A program made the position numbers and the translations under genes. This document shows, in pieces, positions 52,164 to 61,087 of a stretch of DNA of 64,000 bases (its first letter is position 1; each line of letters starts with the position of its first letter). Source of the stretch: Paracoccus laeviglucosivorans (lineage in GTDB: Bacteria; Pseudomonadota; Alphaproteobacteria; Rhodobacterales; Rhodobacteraceae); contig NZ_FXTK01000013.1 in the NCBI RefSeq assembly GCF_900182695.1, forward strand, positions 1-64,000. The letters are read 5' to 3'. The notes under the pieces are model-generated. The model did no database searches. It was not told where the DNA came from and saw only the letters and a list, made by a program, of their open reading frames with translations.

Positions 52164-52907
52164 TCAGTTCATTCGGAAGGTTTCGCCCAAATAGACGCGG
52201 CGGACCTGCGCATCTTCGACGATCTCGGCGGTGGTGCCGGATTTCAGAACGTGGCCATCATGAAGAATGTAAGCGCGATCAACGATTTCCAGCGTCTCGC
52301 GCACATTGTGATCGGTGATCAGCACGCCGATGCCGCGGCTTTTCAGATCATGGACCAGTCCGCGAATCTCACCGACCGCGATCGGATCGACGCCTGCAAA
52401 AGGTTCGTCCAGCAGCAAATATGACGGATTCGAGGCAAGGCAGCGCGCGATTTCGACCCGGCGACGTTCACCGCCCGACAGCGCCATGGCGGATGCATTG
52501 CGCAGATGTTCGATGGAAAATTCGCCCAGCAGCTTTTCCAGACGCTCACGTCGGTGATGGGCATCGCGGCAGACCAGTTCCAGCACGGCGGTGATGTTCT
52601 GTTCGACCGTCAGTCCGCGAAAGATCGACATTTCCTGCGGCAGATAGCCGATTCCCATTTGGGCGCGGCGATACATCGGCAAGGCCGTGGCGTCCTGCCC
52701 GTCGATCATCACCTGACCGCTATCGGGCGCGACAAGTCCTGCAACGCAGTAAAAGCAGGTGGTCTTGCCCGATCCGTTCGGACCCAGCAGCGCCACCACT
52801 TCGCCCCGGTCCAGCGTCAGGCCGACTTCGCGGATGACCGGACGATTGCGATAGGATTTGCGCAGACCGCGCACGCGCAGGCCGGTCTGCGGCGAATCAG
52901 CGGCCAT
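52164..52907 (-). CDS. lptB: LPS export ABC transporter ATPase LptB
   Basis: A 247-aa ATPase of the LptB2FG complex that extracts LPS from the inner membrane. Walker A is LLGPNGSGKTTCFYCVAGL (about 40-58), the Q-loop is GYLPQEMSIFRGLT, the signature is ALSGGERRRVEIARCL, Walker B is LLLDEPFAGVDPI, and the H-loop is LITDHNVRETL. The start shares one base with the lptA stop (TGATG). Confidence 0.96.
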   Translation of the reverse strand: MAADSPQTGLRVRGLRKSYRNRPVIREVGLTLDRGEVVALLGPNGSGKTTCFYCVAGLVAPDSGQVMIDGQDATALPMYRRAQMGIGYLPQEMSIFRGLTVEQNITAVLELVCRDAHHRRERLEKLLGEFSIEHLRNASAMALSGGERRRVEIARCLASNPSYLLLDEPFAGVDPIAVGEIRGLVHDLKSRGIGVLITDHNVRETLEIVDRAYILHDGHVLKSGTTAEIVEDAQVRRVYLGETFRMN

Positions 52908-53392
52908 CAGTTCGCCCCCGGCTGCAACACGCTGCGCACCCGCCCCGAGGCGTTGGCCGTGCCGCTTTCCAGATTGACCGTCACCTTTTCGCCCGCCAGC
53001 ACGTTGCGGCCCTGTGTCAGCAGCACATCGCCCGTCAGCACGACATTCCCCGAAGCGACGTCGTAATCGGCGGCCTTCGCCTCGGCCGCGTCCTGACCGC
53101 TGGCAAGGGTCACGTTGCCCTCGGCGCGCAGGTTGCTGATCTTTTGCGCGTTGCCCTGTGCATAGGTCACGGTCACACGGTCGGCGGACAGGCGCATCGC
53201 GCCCTGCCCGATCAGGACATTGCCCGAGAATGTCGCAAGCCCGGTCTTTTGATCGACCTGCAGCGAATCCGCCGTCACCTCGACCGGGGCGCTGACGTCC
53301 TGCGCGGAACCGAAGCCGGTCTGGGTCTGCGCATGGGCCGTTATGGCCAGCGCAAGCGACAGCGAAAGGGACAGAAGTCCGGTGCGGATCAT
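52907..53392 (-). CDS. lptA: LPS transport periplasmic protein LptA
   Basis: A 161-aa OstA-like periplasmic bridge protein. The Sec signal is MIRTGLLSLSLSLALAITAHA. The beta-jellyroll has VEVTADSLQVDQKTGLATFSGNVLIGQGAMRLSADRVTV and SNLRAEGNVTLASGQ. LptA oligomerises to carry LPS between LptC and LptD. It is coupled to lptB downstream and lies 58 bases after lptC. Confidence 0.92.
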   Translation of the reverse strand: MIRTGLLSLSLSLALAITAHAQTQTGFGSAQDVSAPVEVTADSLQVDQKTGLATFSGNVLIGQGAMRLSADRVTVTYAQGNAQKISNLRAEGNVTLASGQDAAEAKAADYDVASGNVVLTGDVLLTQGRNVLAGEKVTVNLESGTANASGRVRSVLQPGAN

Positions 53393-53450
53393 GTTGCTTC
53401 CTTTCAGCCGCTGTGGACCCGCCGGATTTCCGGGGGAATAACCGGGCGGA

Positions 53451-54029
53451 TCATGGGCGGTATATCAACCGGACTCCGCCCTTCAAATCAAGAATGTGAT
53501 CGGGATTTCCCGGCTCAGTAGGGCGCAATTCCATCTGTCCTGCCGTCAGATCGCCAAAGGGGGCGCGAACATTCACCTCGCGGTCGGCGCGCAGCGTGCC
53601 TTCGGCGATCGAGGCGTCGAATTGCGGCGCGGTCACCACCCAGCCATCGGCGGTGGTCATCCGCACGCCATCGCCCAGCGTCACCTGATCGTCCTTCAAC
53701 TCGGCGCTGCCGGCGCTGACATCCGCTGCGCGTCCGTCCTGTGCACGCAGGGTCAGGCGCACGGTGGACACGCTGCCTTCGCCGGAATTCTTGCCCGGCA
53801 CGGCCTCGGCCCCCGAGATCGTCAGTTCTGAGCCGTTGCTGGTGACGCCGGTATAGGTCGGATTGGTCACCGCCTGACGTTCCGCAAGTTCCTGCGGATC
53901 GACATTGGCATAGGGGATCGTCGCATCGGGTTCGGGCTTGCGACCCAGCAGAAACAGCACCGACAAAAGCGCCAGCGCCGTCAGCGGCAGGATCACCCGT
54001 AGCCATGCGACGATCCGCGAACGCAGCAT
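53451..54029 (-). CDS. lptC: LPS export protein LptC
   Basis: A 192-aa inner-membrane-anchored protein. One N-terminal helix (VILPLTALALLSVLFLLG, about 12-29) is followed by a periplasmic jellyroll with TVRLTLRAQDGRAADVSAGSAEL and PFGDLTAGQMEL. It accepts LPS from LptB2FG and passes it to LptA. It starts 3 bases after the kdsD stop. Confidence 0.88.
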   Translation of the reverse strand: MLRSRIVAWLRVILPLTALALLSVLFLLGRKPEPDATIPYANVDPQELAERQAVTNPTYTGVTSNGSELTISGAEAVPGKNSGEGSVSTVRLTLRAQDGRAADVSAGSAELKDDQVTLGDGVRMTTADGWVVTAPQFDASIAEGTLRADREVNVRAPFGDLTAGQMELRPTEPGNPDHILDLKGGVRLIYRP

Positions 54030-54032
54030 GAC

Positions 54033-54977
54033 CTAGACCATCCCGGTGCGCAAAAAGTCGTGGATATGCAGCAGGCCCACAGGCTGCGTCCCATCCAGCA
54101 CGAACAGGCTGGTGATCTTGCGGGCCTGCATTTCAGCCAGGGCCTGCTCGGCCAGCTTTTCGGGGCCGATGCTGCGCGGGTTGCGGGTCATCACCTCGCC
54201 GGCCTTGTGACCCAGCAGTCCGTCCATGTGGCGGCGCAAGTCGCCGTCGGTGATGATGCCGGTCAGATTGCCCGCGCCGTCGGTGACGCCAGTGACGCCG
54301 AAACCCTTTTGGCTGATGACCAGCAGCGCATCTGACATCGGCGCGTTTTCATCGACCAGCGGAATGTCGCGGTGCATCAGATCCTCAACCCGCGACAGTT
54401 TCGCGCCCAGCTTGCCGCCGGGATGGAAGGTGCGGAAATGTTCGGGCGTGAACTTGCGGTGCTCCATCAGCGCGACGGCCAGCGCATCGCCAAGCGCCAG
54501 CGTCATGGTCGTCGAGGTGGTGGGCACGATGCCCGTGCCGCAAGCCTCGGCGGCGGCGGGCAGCACCAGCGCCACATCCGCCTGCCGCAGCAGCGTCGAT
54601 TGCGGACGGCTGGCCACGCCGATCAGCGGGATGCTGAAACGCCGGGTATGGGCGATCAGATCGGCCAGTTCGGGCGTTTCGCCGGAATTCGACAGAACCA
54701 GCGCCACGTCGTTTTCCGTGACCATGCCCAGATCGCCATGGCTGGCCTCGGCAGGATGGACGAATTGCGCGGGCGTTCCGGTCGAGGCCAGCGTCGCCGC
54801 GATCTTGCGGCCCACATGGCCAGATTTCCCCATGCCCGAGACGACGACACGCCCCTTGGCATCAAGGATCGTGCGGATGGCACGTTCGAAACTGTCGTCC
54901 AGCCCGGCCGCAAGCTGCGTCAGGCCATCGATCTCGGTCAGGATCACCCGACGGGCGGTATCAAGATATGCGCTCAT
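54033..54977 (-). CDS. kdsD: D-arabinose 5-phosphate isomerase (KpsF/GutQ family)
   Basis: A 314-aa enzyme that makes arabinose-5-P for Kdo synthesis. The SIS domain (about 35-180) has VVVSGMGKSGHVGRKIAATLASTGTPAQFVHPAEASHGDLGM and SNSGETPEL. Two CBS domains (about 205-314) end the protein. It heads the Kdo/LPS operon with lptC, lptA and lptB. The ATG at 54977 is chosen; a GTG at 54986 adds three residues. Confidence 0.93.
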   Translation of the reverse strand: MSAYLDTARRVILTEIDGLTQLAAGLDDSFERAIRTILDAKGRVVVSGMGKSGHVGRKIAATLASTGTPAQFVHPAEASHGDLGMVTENDVALVLSNSGETPELADLIAHTRRFSIPLIGVASRPQSTLLRQADVALVLPAAAEACGTGIVPTTSTTMTLALGDALAVALMEHRKFTPEHFRTFHPGGKLGAKLSRVEDLMHRDIPLVDENAPMSDALLVISQKGFGVTGVTDGAGNLTGIITDGDLRRHMDGLLGHKAGEVMTRNPRSIGPEKLAEQALAEMQARKITSLFVLDGTQPVGLLHIHDFLRTGMV

Positions 54978-54986
54978 CCCGGTCAC

Positions 54987-55601
54987 TTAGTGGCGATAGA
55001 TGTCGTTTTCATCCCCCCAACCCATCAGGTCCAGATGGGCACGGGCGGGAAGAAAGTTGAAACAGGCCTGCGCCAGACCCATACGGCCTTCACGCTCCAG
55101 CCGCTTTTCCAGCTCGGCTTTCAGTTTGTGCAGGTAAAGCACGTCCGAGGCGGCATATTCCAGTTGCGCGTCCGTCAGCGCCTCGGCGCCCCAGTCGCTG
55201 GTCTGCTGCTGCTTGGAAATATCGACGCCGACCATCTCGCTAAGCAGGTATTTCAGGCCGTGGCGGTCGGTAAAGGTGCGGATCAGCTTGCTGGCGATCT
55301 TGGTGCACCAGACAGGGGTGGTAACCGTGCCGAAGGCGGCTTCAAGCGCGGCAATGTCGAAACGACCGTAATGGAACAGCTTCAGCACCTTGGGATCGGC
55401 CAACAGCCGCGACAGGTTCGGCGCCTTGCGCTGCCCCCGCGCGATCTGCACCAGATGCGCCGATCCGTCGCCCGACGACAATTGCACAAGGCACAGACGG
55501 TCGCGGCGCATGTCCAGACCCATGGTCTCCGTATCGATGGCGACAACAGGGCCAAGGTCCAGATCGTCCGGCAGGTCGTTTTGATAAAGGTGAATGCTCA
55601 T
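54987..55601 (-). CDS. RNase D-like 3'-5' exonuclease
   Basis: A 204-aa DEDDy exonuclease domain. Exo I is VVAIDTETMGLD, Exo II is LFHYGRFDIAAL, and Exo III is LEYAASDVLYLH with the Tyr. The HRDC domains of E. coli RNase D are missing, so this is the short alphaproteobacterial form. It would trim tRNA or other RNA 3' ends. It is transcribed just ahead of kdsD. DNA rather than RNA as substrate cannot be excluded. Confidence 0.87.
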   Translation of the reverse strand: MSIHLYQNDLPDDLDLGPVVAIDTETMGLDMRRDRLCLVQLSSGDGSAHLVQIARGQRKAPNLSRLLADPKVLKLFHYGRFDIAALEAAFGTVTTPVWCTKIASKLIRTFTDRHGLKYLLSEMVGVDISKQQQTSDWGAEALTDAQLEYAASDVLYLHKLKAELEKRLEREGRMGLAQACFNFLPARAHLDLMGWGDENDIYRH

Positions 55602-55838
55602 CTGGGTTCCGGCTGCGGCTTGGACAGGATGGCCCGAGGATTAACCGCTTTTGCCCGACCCGCGCCAGCCCTTCTTGGCCGCAGCGGATCGGGCTTGTCC
55701 AATTAACAAATGCGACATTCATGCAACAATCCTTAGCATTACTGTCAACATAAAGAGAGAAATCCTGAGTAAAATACTTGTGGTCGCCGACAAGCGGTCG
55801 ATAAATCGCGCGACCCATTTGGGAGACGAGGGGCAAAC

Positions 55839-57860
55839 ATGAAGAATGGAATGATTTTTGCGCTGGCCGGTGTATCCACGCTGGCGCTGGCGACCGCGCT
55901 TTCCGCGCAGGATCTGGCAACCGGGGCTGCGCCGGGCACTGTCGTGCTGTCGCCGATCACACTGATCGCCAACGGTCAGGAAAACGTCGAGGCGACCGGC
56001 GGCGTATCCGTCAGCGCCGAAGACATCGAGGCGATGCAGCCTGCCGATGTGTCCGAACTGTTCGCCCGCGACTCGGCCATCAGCGTCTCGGGCGGCGCGG
56101 GTCCGTCCAAGCGCATCCATGTTTTCGGGCTGGAGCAGTCAGCTTTGGCCGTGACCGTGGACGGTGTGCCGCAGGGTCCGACAAGCTGGCACCATACCGG
56201 CTCGAACGTGGTCGATCCGGCCTTCCTGAAAGCCGTCACGGTCGAGGCAGGTGCTGCCGCCGCAGATACGGGCTTTGGTGCTGCTGCCGGTGCGGTGCGG
56301 TATGAAACCGTGGGCGCCAAAGACCTGCTGACCGACGGTCGCACGCAGGGCGGTCGCGTCGGCCTGTCCTATGGCACGAACGGGCGCGGGCTTTCTGCCT
56401 CGTTGGCCGGTTACGGCGTCTATGGCGGCTTTGACTGGTTCGCGATGGTGCATGGCACCGACGGCAAGAACTATGAAAACGGCGACGGCTACGAAATCGC
56501 CGGGACCGAACCGGGCGCCCGCGGCGCGCTGGTCAAGCTGGGCTATGAGGCCGAGGGCCACCGCATCGAACTGGCCGTCGATCACACCGAAGATGACGGC
56601 GACCGCACCACCAAGATGAACATGGACCTGAACGCGGACAAGCTGGTCTATCCGCTGACGGTCACGCGCAATTCGGTCAGCCTCAAATACAGCTCGACCG
56701 CGCCCACCGACGCCTGGGATCCCGAGGCGATGCTATATGTCACCGAGAACAAGTATGACCGCCCGGATTATGTGCCCGGCGACATCAACGGTGACATGAA
56801 GCTGAAGAACCGCACCATCGGCGGCAAAATCCAGAACACCTATACGATGGGTCCGGGCAATATCACCTCGGGGATCGACTGGGCTTACAACGACTATGAC
56901 GTGGACAATTACGGCGACACCGACCGCCGTTACTGGACCATGGAGACGATGCAGATCGGCGCGTTCGTGCAGGGTCGCTTCGAATTCGAAAACGGCATCG
57001 ACCTGTCCACCGGCGCCCGCGTCGATCACCACCGCTTCACCGACTGGAACGGCGATCGGGTCAGCGACACCGGCGCCAGCGTGAACGGCGCCCTGTCCTA
57101 TGAATTCGCCGAGGGCTACGAAGTCTTTGCAGGTGCCTCGCATACCTGGCTGGGCTATCGCTTTGGCGAATACGCGCTGCTGCACGCGCGCAGCTCGGAC
57201 CTTTACACCGCCAGCGATTTTGAGCCTTCGACGGCGCGCAACATCAAGCTGGGCCTGAACGCCAATCAGGACAACTGGACCGGCAACCTGACCTTCTTCG
57301 ACACCCGTCTGAAGAACATGGGCGAATTCATCTTCCCCGACGAAGGTTCGCCCTATCTGGGCAATGTCGATGAATATCGCAGCAAGGGTTTCACCCTTCA
57401 GGGCACCTATAGCTGGGGTTCGGGTCGCGTGGGCGGCAGCTTTACCAAGGCGGACGTGACGCAGGGCGGCGAAGATGTCATTGCTGCGGGCGGCGTCGCG
57501 GTTCCGGTCGGAAAGACGGCCACCCTGTTCGTCGATCAGGAATTCGCGCAGTACAACCTGAAGGTCGGCGGCTCTGTGGAATGGGCCGACAAGCTGAAGG
57601 GCGATTACGTGAATGGCGAGGGCGGTTTTTACGACCAAAGCTCGTATACGGTCGTGAACGTCTATGGTGAATGGCGCCCGCAGAACTACGAAAACATCGT
57701 CGTGCATCTGGGCATCGATAACCTGTTCGACCGCAATTACTACGAACGGTCCAGCTATGGCGAACGAGACGTGTTCCGCAACGGCGCGCTGGCGCGCGAC
57801 ATCAACCCGCTTTACGCCCCCGGCCGCACGGTCACGCTGGGCGTGAAGATGGATTTCTGA
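55839..57860 (+). CDS. TonB-dependent outer-membrane receptor
   Basis: A 673-aa receptor. The signal peptide MKNGMIFALAGVSTLALATALSA is followed by a TonB-box-like VVLSPI. The plug domain (about 50-170) has SAEDIEAMQPADVSELFARD, IHVFGLEQSALAVTVDGVPQ and VEAGAAAADTGFGAAAGAVRYETV. The barrel ends in a C-terminal aromatic strand (TVTLGVKMDF). The plug loosely resembles haem and siderophore receptors, but the ligand cannot be fixed. No exbBD or iron-box match (TTGA-N9-TCA) was found upstream; a TAAAAT at 55770-55775 could be its -10. A terminator follows. Confidence 0.9.
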   Translation: MKNGMIFALAGVSTLALATALSAQDLATGAAPGTVVLSPITLIANGQENVEATGGVSVSAEDIEAMQPADVSELFARDSAISVSGGAGPSKRIHVFGLEQSALAVTVDGVPQGPTSWHHTGSNVVDPAFLKAVTVEAGAAAADTGFGAAAGAVRYETVGAKDLLTDGRTQGGRVGLSYGTNGRGLSASLAGYGVYGGFDWFAMVHGTDGKNYENGDGYEIAGTEPGARGALVKLGYEAEGHRIELAVDHTEDDGDRTTKMNMDLNADKLVYPLTVTRNSVSLKYSSTAPTDAWDPEAMLYVTENKYDRPDYVPGDINGDMKLKNRTIGGKIQNTYTMGPGNITSGIDWAYNDYDVDNYGDTDRRYWTMETMQIGAFVQGRFEFENGIDLSTGARVDHHRFTDWNGDRVSDTGASVNGALSYEFAEGYEVFAGASHTWLGYRFGEYALLHARSSDLYTASDFEPSTARNIKLGLNANQDNWTGNLTFFDTRLKNMGEFIFPDEGSPYLGNVDEYRSKGFTLQGTYSWGSGRVGGSFTKADVTQGGEDVIAAGGVAVPVGKTATLFVDQEFAQYNLKVGGSVEWADKLKGDYVNGEGGFYDQSSYTVVNVYGEWRPQNYENIVVHLGIDNLFDRNYYERSSYGERDVFRNGALARDINPLYAPGRTVTLGVKMDF

Positions 57861-57880
57861 TCCATCCCGCAGCCGAATGG

Positions 57881-57908
57881 AAAGGCCCCCGCAACGGGGG
57901 CCTTTTTC
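57881..57908 (+). terminator. Terminator after the TonB-dependent receptor gene
   Basis: AAAGGCCCCC-GCAAC-GGGGGCCTTTTT, starting 20 bases after the stop. Confidence 0.88.
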
Positions 57909-57924
57909 GTTCACAGGTCTTCGT

Positions 57925-58986
57925 TCACAGGCCCAGGAACTTGAACGGCTCGGCTTCCTTGAAATTCGCATTTGCGACGCCAGAGAACGTGTTGGTCTGG
58001 TTCGGGCCCAGATCCAGCTTCAGCACCTTTGCCCCTTCGGCAAAGTCCAGCGTGTTCAGATCGACCCAGAAGGTGTTCGGCGTCAGCGCGGATTCGAAGA
58101 AATACAGTTTGCGCTTGTGATCCGCGACCGTGCGCCAGCGGGTCGAGGAGATGTTGGGCTGATCCGGCGTATTGATCCCGAACGGAACCGAGGCATTGCG
58201 GATCACGCCAAAGACACTGGCCAGCGTCTCGACCGCGTTTTCCGTCTTGGGGATCGCGTTGACGTAAAACGACGCGCGGGCAAAACGGTCCGAGGCGCGG
58301 TTGGTGCCCGGCAGCATCACCGTGCCGCCGATCTGTTTCCAGTATTCGTTCAGCGCCAATTGTTCCTCGAAGATCGGGGAATTGGTCATCACCTGATAAT
58401 CGCGGCTGTGGTGGATGACCTGCTTGCCACCGATATATTCGATGATCGCGCTGTCGCCGCTGGAATCCGAAATCGACAGATGCAGCGTGGCCAGCCGATC
58501 TTCGCCCGGCACGCTGTCGCTGACCAGCGTGAACGGCTCGGCCTCAAGCGCGGTCACCGCCTCGGCCACGGTCGCGAAATTGTCCAGCACGTATTGCGCC
58601 CAAAGCGAGATCGCGAGGCCGGGCGTCTTGCCGTCATATTGGGGATATTCCGATTCGACCAACCACAGGATATTGGCGACCAGACCGGCCTCGTTCATGC
58701 CGTCGGTGGTGGACACATCATAGCCGGTCGCAATGACGCTGCCATATTTCGCCGTCCATTCGACCGAATTCGGCCCCGCCTCGCCGGTGCGGGCAATGCC
58801 GCGCGGCAGCACCCAAAGATTGGTGCCCACGTCCAGTTTCCAATCCATCGAGCGGGCGGTGACCACCTGATCATCGGCACCCAGATAGACCAGCCGGGTG
58901 CAGGCATCCGCCACGCTGGCGGCGGCCAGGCTACCGCAAAGCAGCACTGCAGCGAACAGGGCGGGCAAAGAACGATCTGTCAGCAT
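57925..58986 (-). CDS. Penicillin V acylase / choloylglycine hydrolase-type Ntn hydrolase
   Basis: A 353-aa secreted Ntn hydrolase. The signal MLTDRSLPALFAAVLLCGSLAAASVADA is cut directly before Cys29, which becomes the N-terminal nucleophile (CTRLVYLGADDQVVTARSMDW). The conserved Arg and Asp of this segment and GMNEAGLVANILWL, TNSPIFEEQLAL also match the family. Members hydrolyse penicillin V, bile salts or acyl-homoserine lactones; the substrate here is unknown. It is convergent with the TonB receptor and divergent from an outer-membrane barrel gene. Confidence 0.9.
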   Translation of the reverse strand: MLTDRSLPALFAAVLLCGSLAAASVADACTRLVYLGADDQVVTARSMDWKLDVGTNLWVLPRGIARTGEAGPNSVEWTAKYGSVIATGYDVSTTDGMNEAGLVANILWLVESEYPQYDGKTPGLAISLWAQYVLDNFATVAEAVTALEAEPFTLVSDSVPGEDRLATLHLSISDSSGDSAIIEYIGGKQVIHHSRDYQVMTNSPIFEEQLALNEYWKQIGGTVMLPGTNRASDRFARASFYVNAIPKTENAVETLASVFGVIRNASVPFGINTPDQPNISSTRWRTVADHKRKLYFFESALTPNTFWVDLNTLDFAEGAKVLKLDLGPNQTNTFSGVANANFKEAEPFKFLGL

Positions 58987-59142
58987 TCGGGAAATCCTTC
59001 ACAAGGGAATCGCAAGCGAATTCTGCCGGATGCTTGTGCTTCGACGCCGAATTTCCGCCAAGACAATCCGATCGAACGCGGGCACTATGCGGGCGGGACG
59101 GTGCCGAGGCAAGCGCCTGATTTCCAAGACATGAGGGACGAC

Positions 59143-59925
59143 ATGAAAACCATGACTTTGTCCGTTCTGGGACTGGTCTTCGCGCAGGCCGCCCATGGTC
59201 AGGCGCTTTCCACGCAAACCGAAGGCTCGGACTGGGTGGTGCAGGTTTCGCCCTACCTATGGGCCACGGGGATCGAGGGTCGCGTATCCCCCTTTCGCCG
59301 CGGTCCGACCATCGGGGTCGAAAAAGACTTCTCGGACGTGATGGAGGAGTTGGAGCTGGGCGGTTTCCTGAACGTCTGGGCACGCAGGGACAAACTGGTT
59401 TTTTCCGGCGATCTGATGTTCGTCAACACCAACGACAGCAAGGCAGGCCGCCTGCCCGCGCTGCCGGGTGTGCCGCCCGGACTGCCGGTCAGCGGCGATG
59501 TCGATACCAAGGAATTCATGCTGACCCTGCAGGGCGGCTATCGCTTCTACGACACGCCCGGCCTGACCTTGGACGGGCTTGCGGGCGCGCGCTACTGGCA
59601 TGTCTCGAACGAATTGACCGTGAAGGCGCTGGGGCAAAGCCGGACGTTCAAGGAAAGCTTCAGCTGGTTCGATCCGCTGGTCGGCCTGCGCGCCTTTGCG
59701 CCCATCAACGACCGCTGGTCGGTTCAGGGGCAGGCCGATATCGGCGGCTTCGGCGTCGGGTCGGACATGACCTGGTCGGTGCTGGCGACGGTGAACTATG
59801 TCGTGACCGACAGCGCCTCGATCTCGGTCGGGTATCGGGTACTGGACGTAGATTACGAAGACGACGGCCACGTCTTCGACACAAGGATGCAGGGTCCGGT
59901 CATCGGGGCGACCTGGCGGTTCTGA
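59143..59925 (+). CDS. Outer-membrane beta-barrel protein
   Basis: A 260-aa exported protein. The short signal MKTMTLSVLGLVFAQAAHG precedes a series of alternating amphipathic strands, for example WVVQVSPYLWATGIEG, DKLVFSGDLMFVNTND and LTLQGGYRFYDTPGLTLDGLAGARYW, and it ends with the aromatic strand GPVIGATWRF needed for barrel assembly. GAGGGA lies 5 bases before ATG 59143. The function is unknown. The open frame extends far upstream antisense to the acylase and has no homology there. Confidence 0.82.
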   Translation: MKTMTLSVLGLVFAQAAHGQALSTQTEGSDWVVQVSPYLWATGIEGRVSPFRRGPTIGVEKDFSDVMEELELGGFLNVWARRDKLVFSGDLMFVNTNDSKAGRLPALPGVPPGLPVSGDVDTKEFMLTLQGGYRFYDTPGLTLDGLAGARYWHVSNELTVKALGQSRTFKESFSWFDPLVGLRAFAPINDRWSVQGQADIGGFGVGSDMTWSVLATVNYVVTDSASISVGYRVLDVDYEDDGHVFDTRMQGPVIGATWRF

Positions 59926-59971
59926 CCGCCAGGCAGCTTGTCAGGCAGGCATCCTGTCAGGCGGACATGCT

Positions 59972-61036
59972 TCAGGCGGTGGCCCGTTCACGCGGCAGCG
60001 CGACGCCCAGCCGGTCGGCATGTTTCGCCATGCGGGTCAGGTCGTTATCGGCGATCGGCACGCCCTGATCCAAGGCCTGACGGCGTTTGCGCGATGCGCT
60101 GTCGCCCGGCACGCGCACGGCGCCCTTGGTCCATGGCGCGGGCGGGTTCGTGCGGCAGGCATCGGCCAGCCAGTCCGACTGTTCGGTGAATGCGCCCAGA
60201 CCCGCGAAGAATTCCGGGTCGATCACCTGCACAAAGGCGCTTTGCGCCAGCGGTCCCGGCACGGCGGTATTGGCGCGGCCCTTGCCCGACAGCCCCTGCC
60301 CCAGCAAATCGACCATCAGCGCCAGACCAAAGCCCTTGTGCCCCTTCAGCGCGCCGCCAAGCGGCATCAGCGACCCCCCGCGTTCGGTGATCTCGCGCGG
60401 GTCGTCGGTGGGGGCTCCTTGGGCAGTCAGGCCCCAAGCTTCGGGATACTTCTCGCCCTGCTTGGCCAGAAGCTGGGTCATCGTGGTGGTGGTGATCGAC
60501 GATGACACATCGACCAGAATCGGATCGCCCGAGGTCGGGAACCCCATGGCAATCGGGTTCGGCGTCAGCACCGGCTTCGTCCCGCCATAAGGCGCGACCC
60601 GCGCGGCGGCCGGGTTTGAGGCCGAGATCTGCACGATCAGCCCGCGATCCGTGACCTTGCGCATATAGGCCGACAGTGCGCAGGTGTGGTGACAGTTGCG
60701 AATGGCCGCACCGACGATGCCATGGGTCGCCACCCGTTCGCAGGCCTGATCCAGCGCCTGCGTCAACAGCCACGCACCGGGCAGCAGGCGGCCGTCCCAG
60801 ACAAAGCCCGCGCCCTTGTCGGCCACGATGTCATAGCTGCCCTTGCCGTTCAGATTACCGCTGGCCAGTTCCTCGATATACCAGTGCATCAGTTGCAGGC
60901 CGTGGGTTTCATGGCCGATCATGTCGCCTTCGACCAGCACCTCGGCGGTGGTCGCGGCCTTGTCGGCCTCCATCCCGGCGGCGGTCAGCAGGTTCGTGGC
61001 AAAGTCCAGCAATTCGGCGCGGTCGAACAGGGGCAT
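59972..61036 (-). CDS. Ldh/malate dehydrogenase-family (type 2) oxidoreductase
   Basis: A 354-aa NAD(P)-dependent dehydrogenase of the LDH2/MDG2 fold. It starts FDRAELLDFATNLLTAAGMEADKA, then VLVEGDMIGHETHGLQLMHWYI (conserved H-x-T-H-G), a central RNCHHTCALSAYM and GLIVQISASNP with active-site His, and LTPNPIAMGFPT. Members act on malate, lactate, ureidoglycolate, 2,3-diketogulonate or cyclic imino acids such as pyrroline-2-carboxylate. The substrate is open. It is the last gene of the reverse catabolic cluster at the right end. Confidence 0.87.
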   Translation of the reverse strand: MPLFDRAELLDFATNLLTAAGMEADKAATTAEVLVEGDMIGHETHGLQLMHWYIEELASGNLNGKGSYDIVADKGAGFVWDGRLLPGAWLLTQALDQACERVATHGIVGAAIRNCHHTCALSAYMRKVTDRGLIVQISASNPAAARVAPYGGTKPVLTPNPIAMGFPTSGDPILVDVSSSITTTTMTQLLAKQGEKYPEAWGLTAQGAPTDDPREITERGGSLMPLGGALKGHKGFGLALMVDLLGQGLSGKGRANTAVPGPLAQSAFVQVIDPEFFAGLGAFTEQSDWLADACRTNPPAPWTKGAVRVPGDSASRKRRQALDQGVPIADNDLTRMAKHADRLGVALPRERATA

Positions 61037-61059
61037 GGCTTATCCTTTATGGGTAAGGC

Positions 61060-61079
61060 GGGCCGGATTGCTCCGGCCC
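61060..61079 (-). other. Intercistronic stem-loop between the binding-protein and Ldh genes
   Basis: GGGCCGGA/TCCGGCCC with loop TTGC, 8-bp perfect stem, no T-run. Such loops after binding-protein genes often stabilise the upstream mRNA. Confidence 0.6.
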
Positions 61080-61087
61080 GGCAAGGC

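Noticed and set aside
55602..55838. Iron box or Irr box upstream of the TonB-dependent receptor
   Set aside because: I searched for TGA-N9-TCA and TTTAGAA-type repeats by eye and found none, so iron control of this receptor is not claimed.
57877..59142. Upstream extension of the barrel-protein frame to 682 codons
   Set aside because: It is antisense to the Ntn hydrolase; a signal peptide and ribosome site define the start at 59143.
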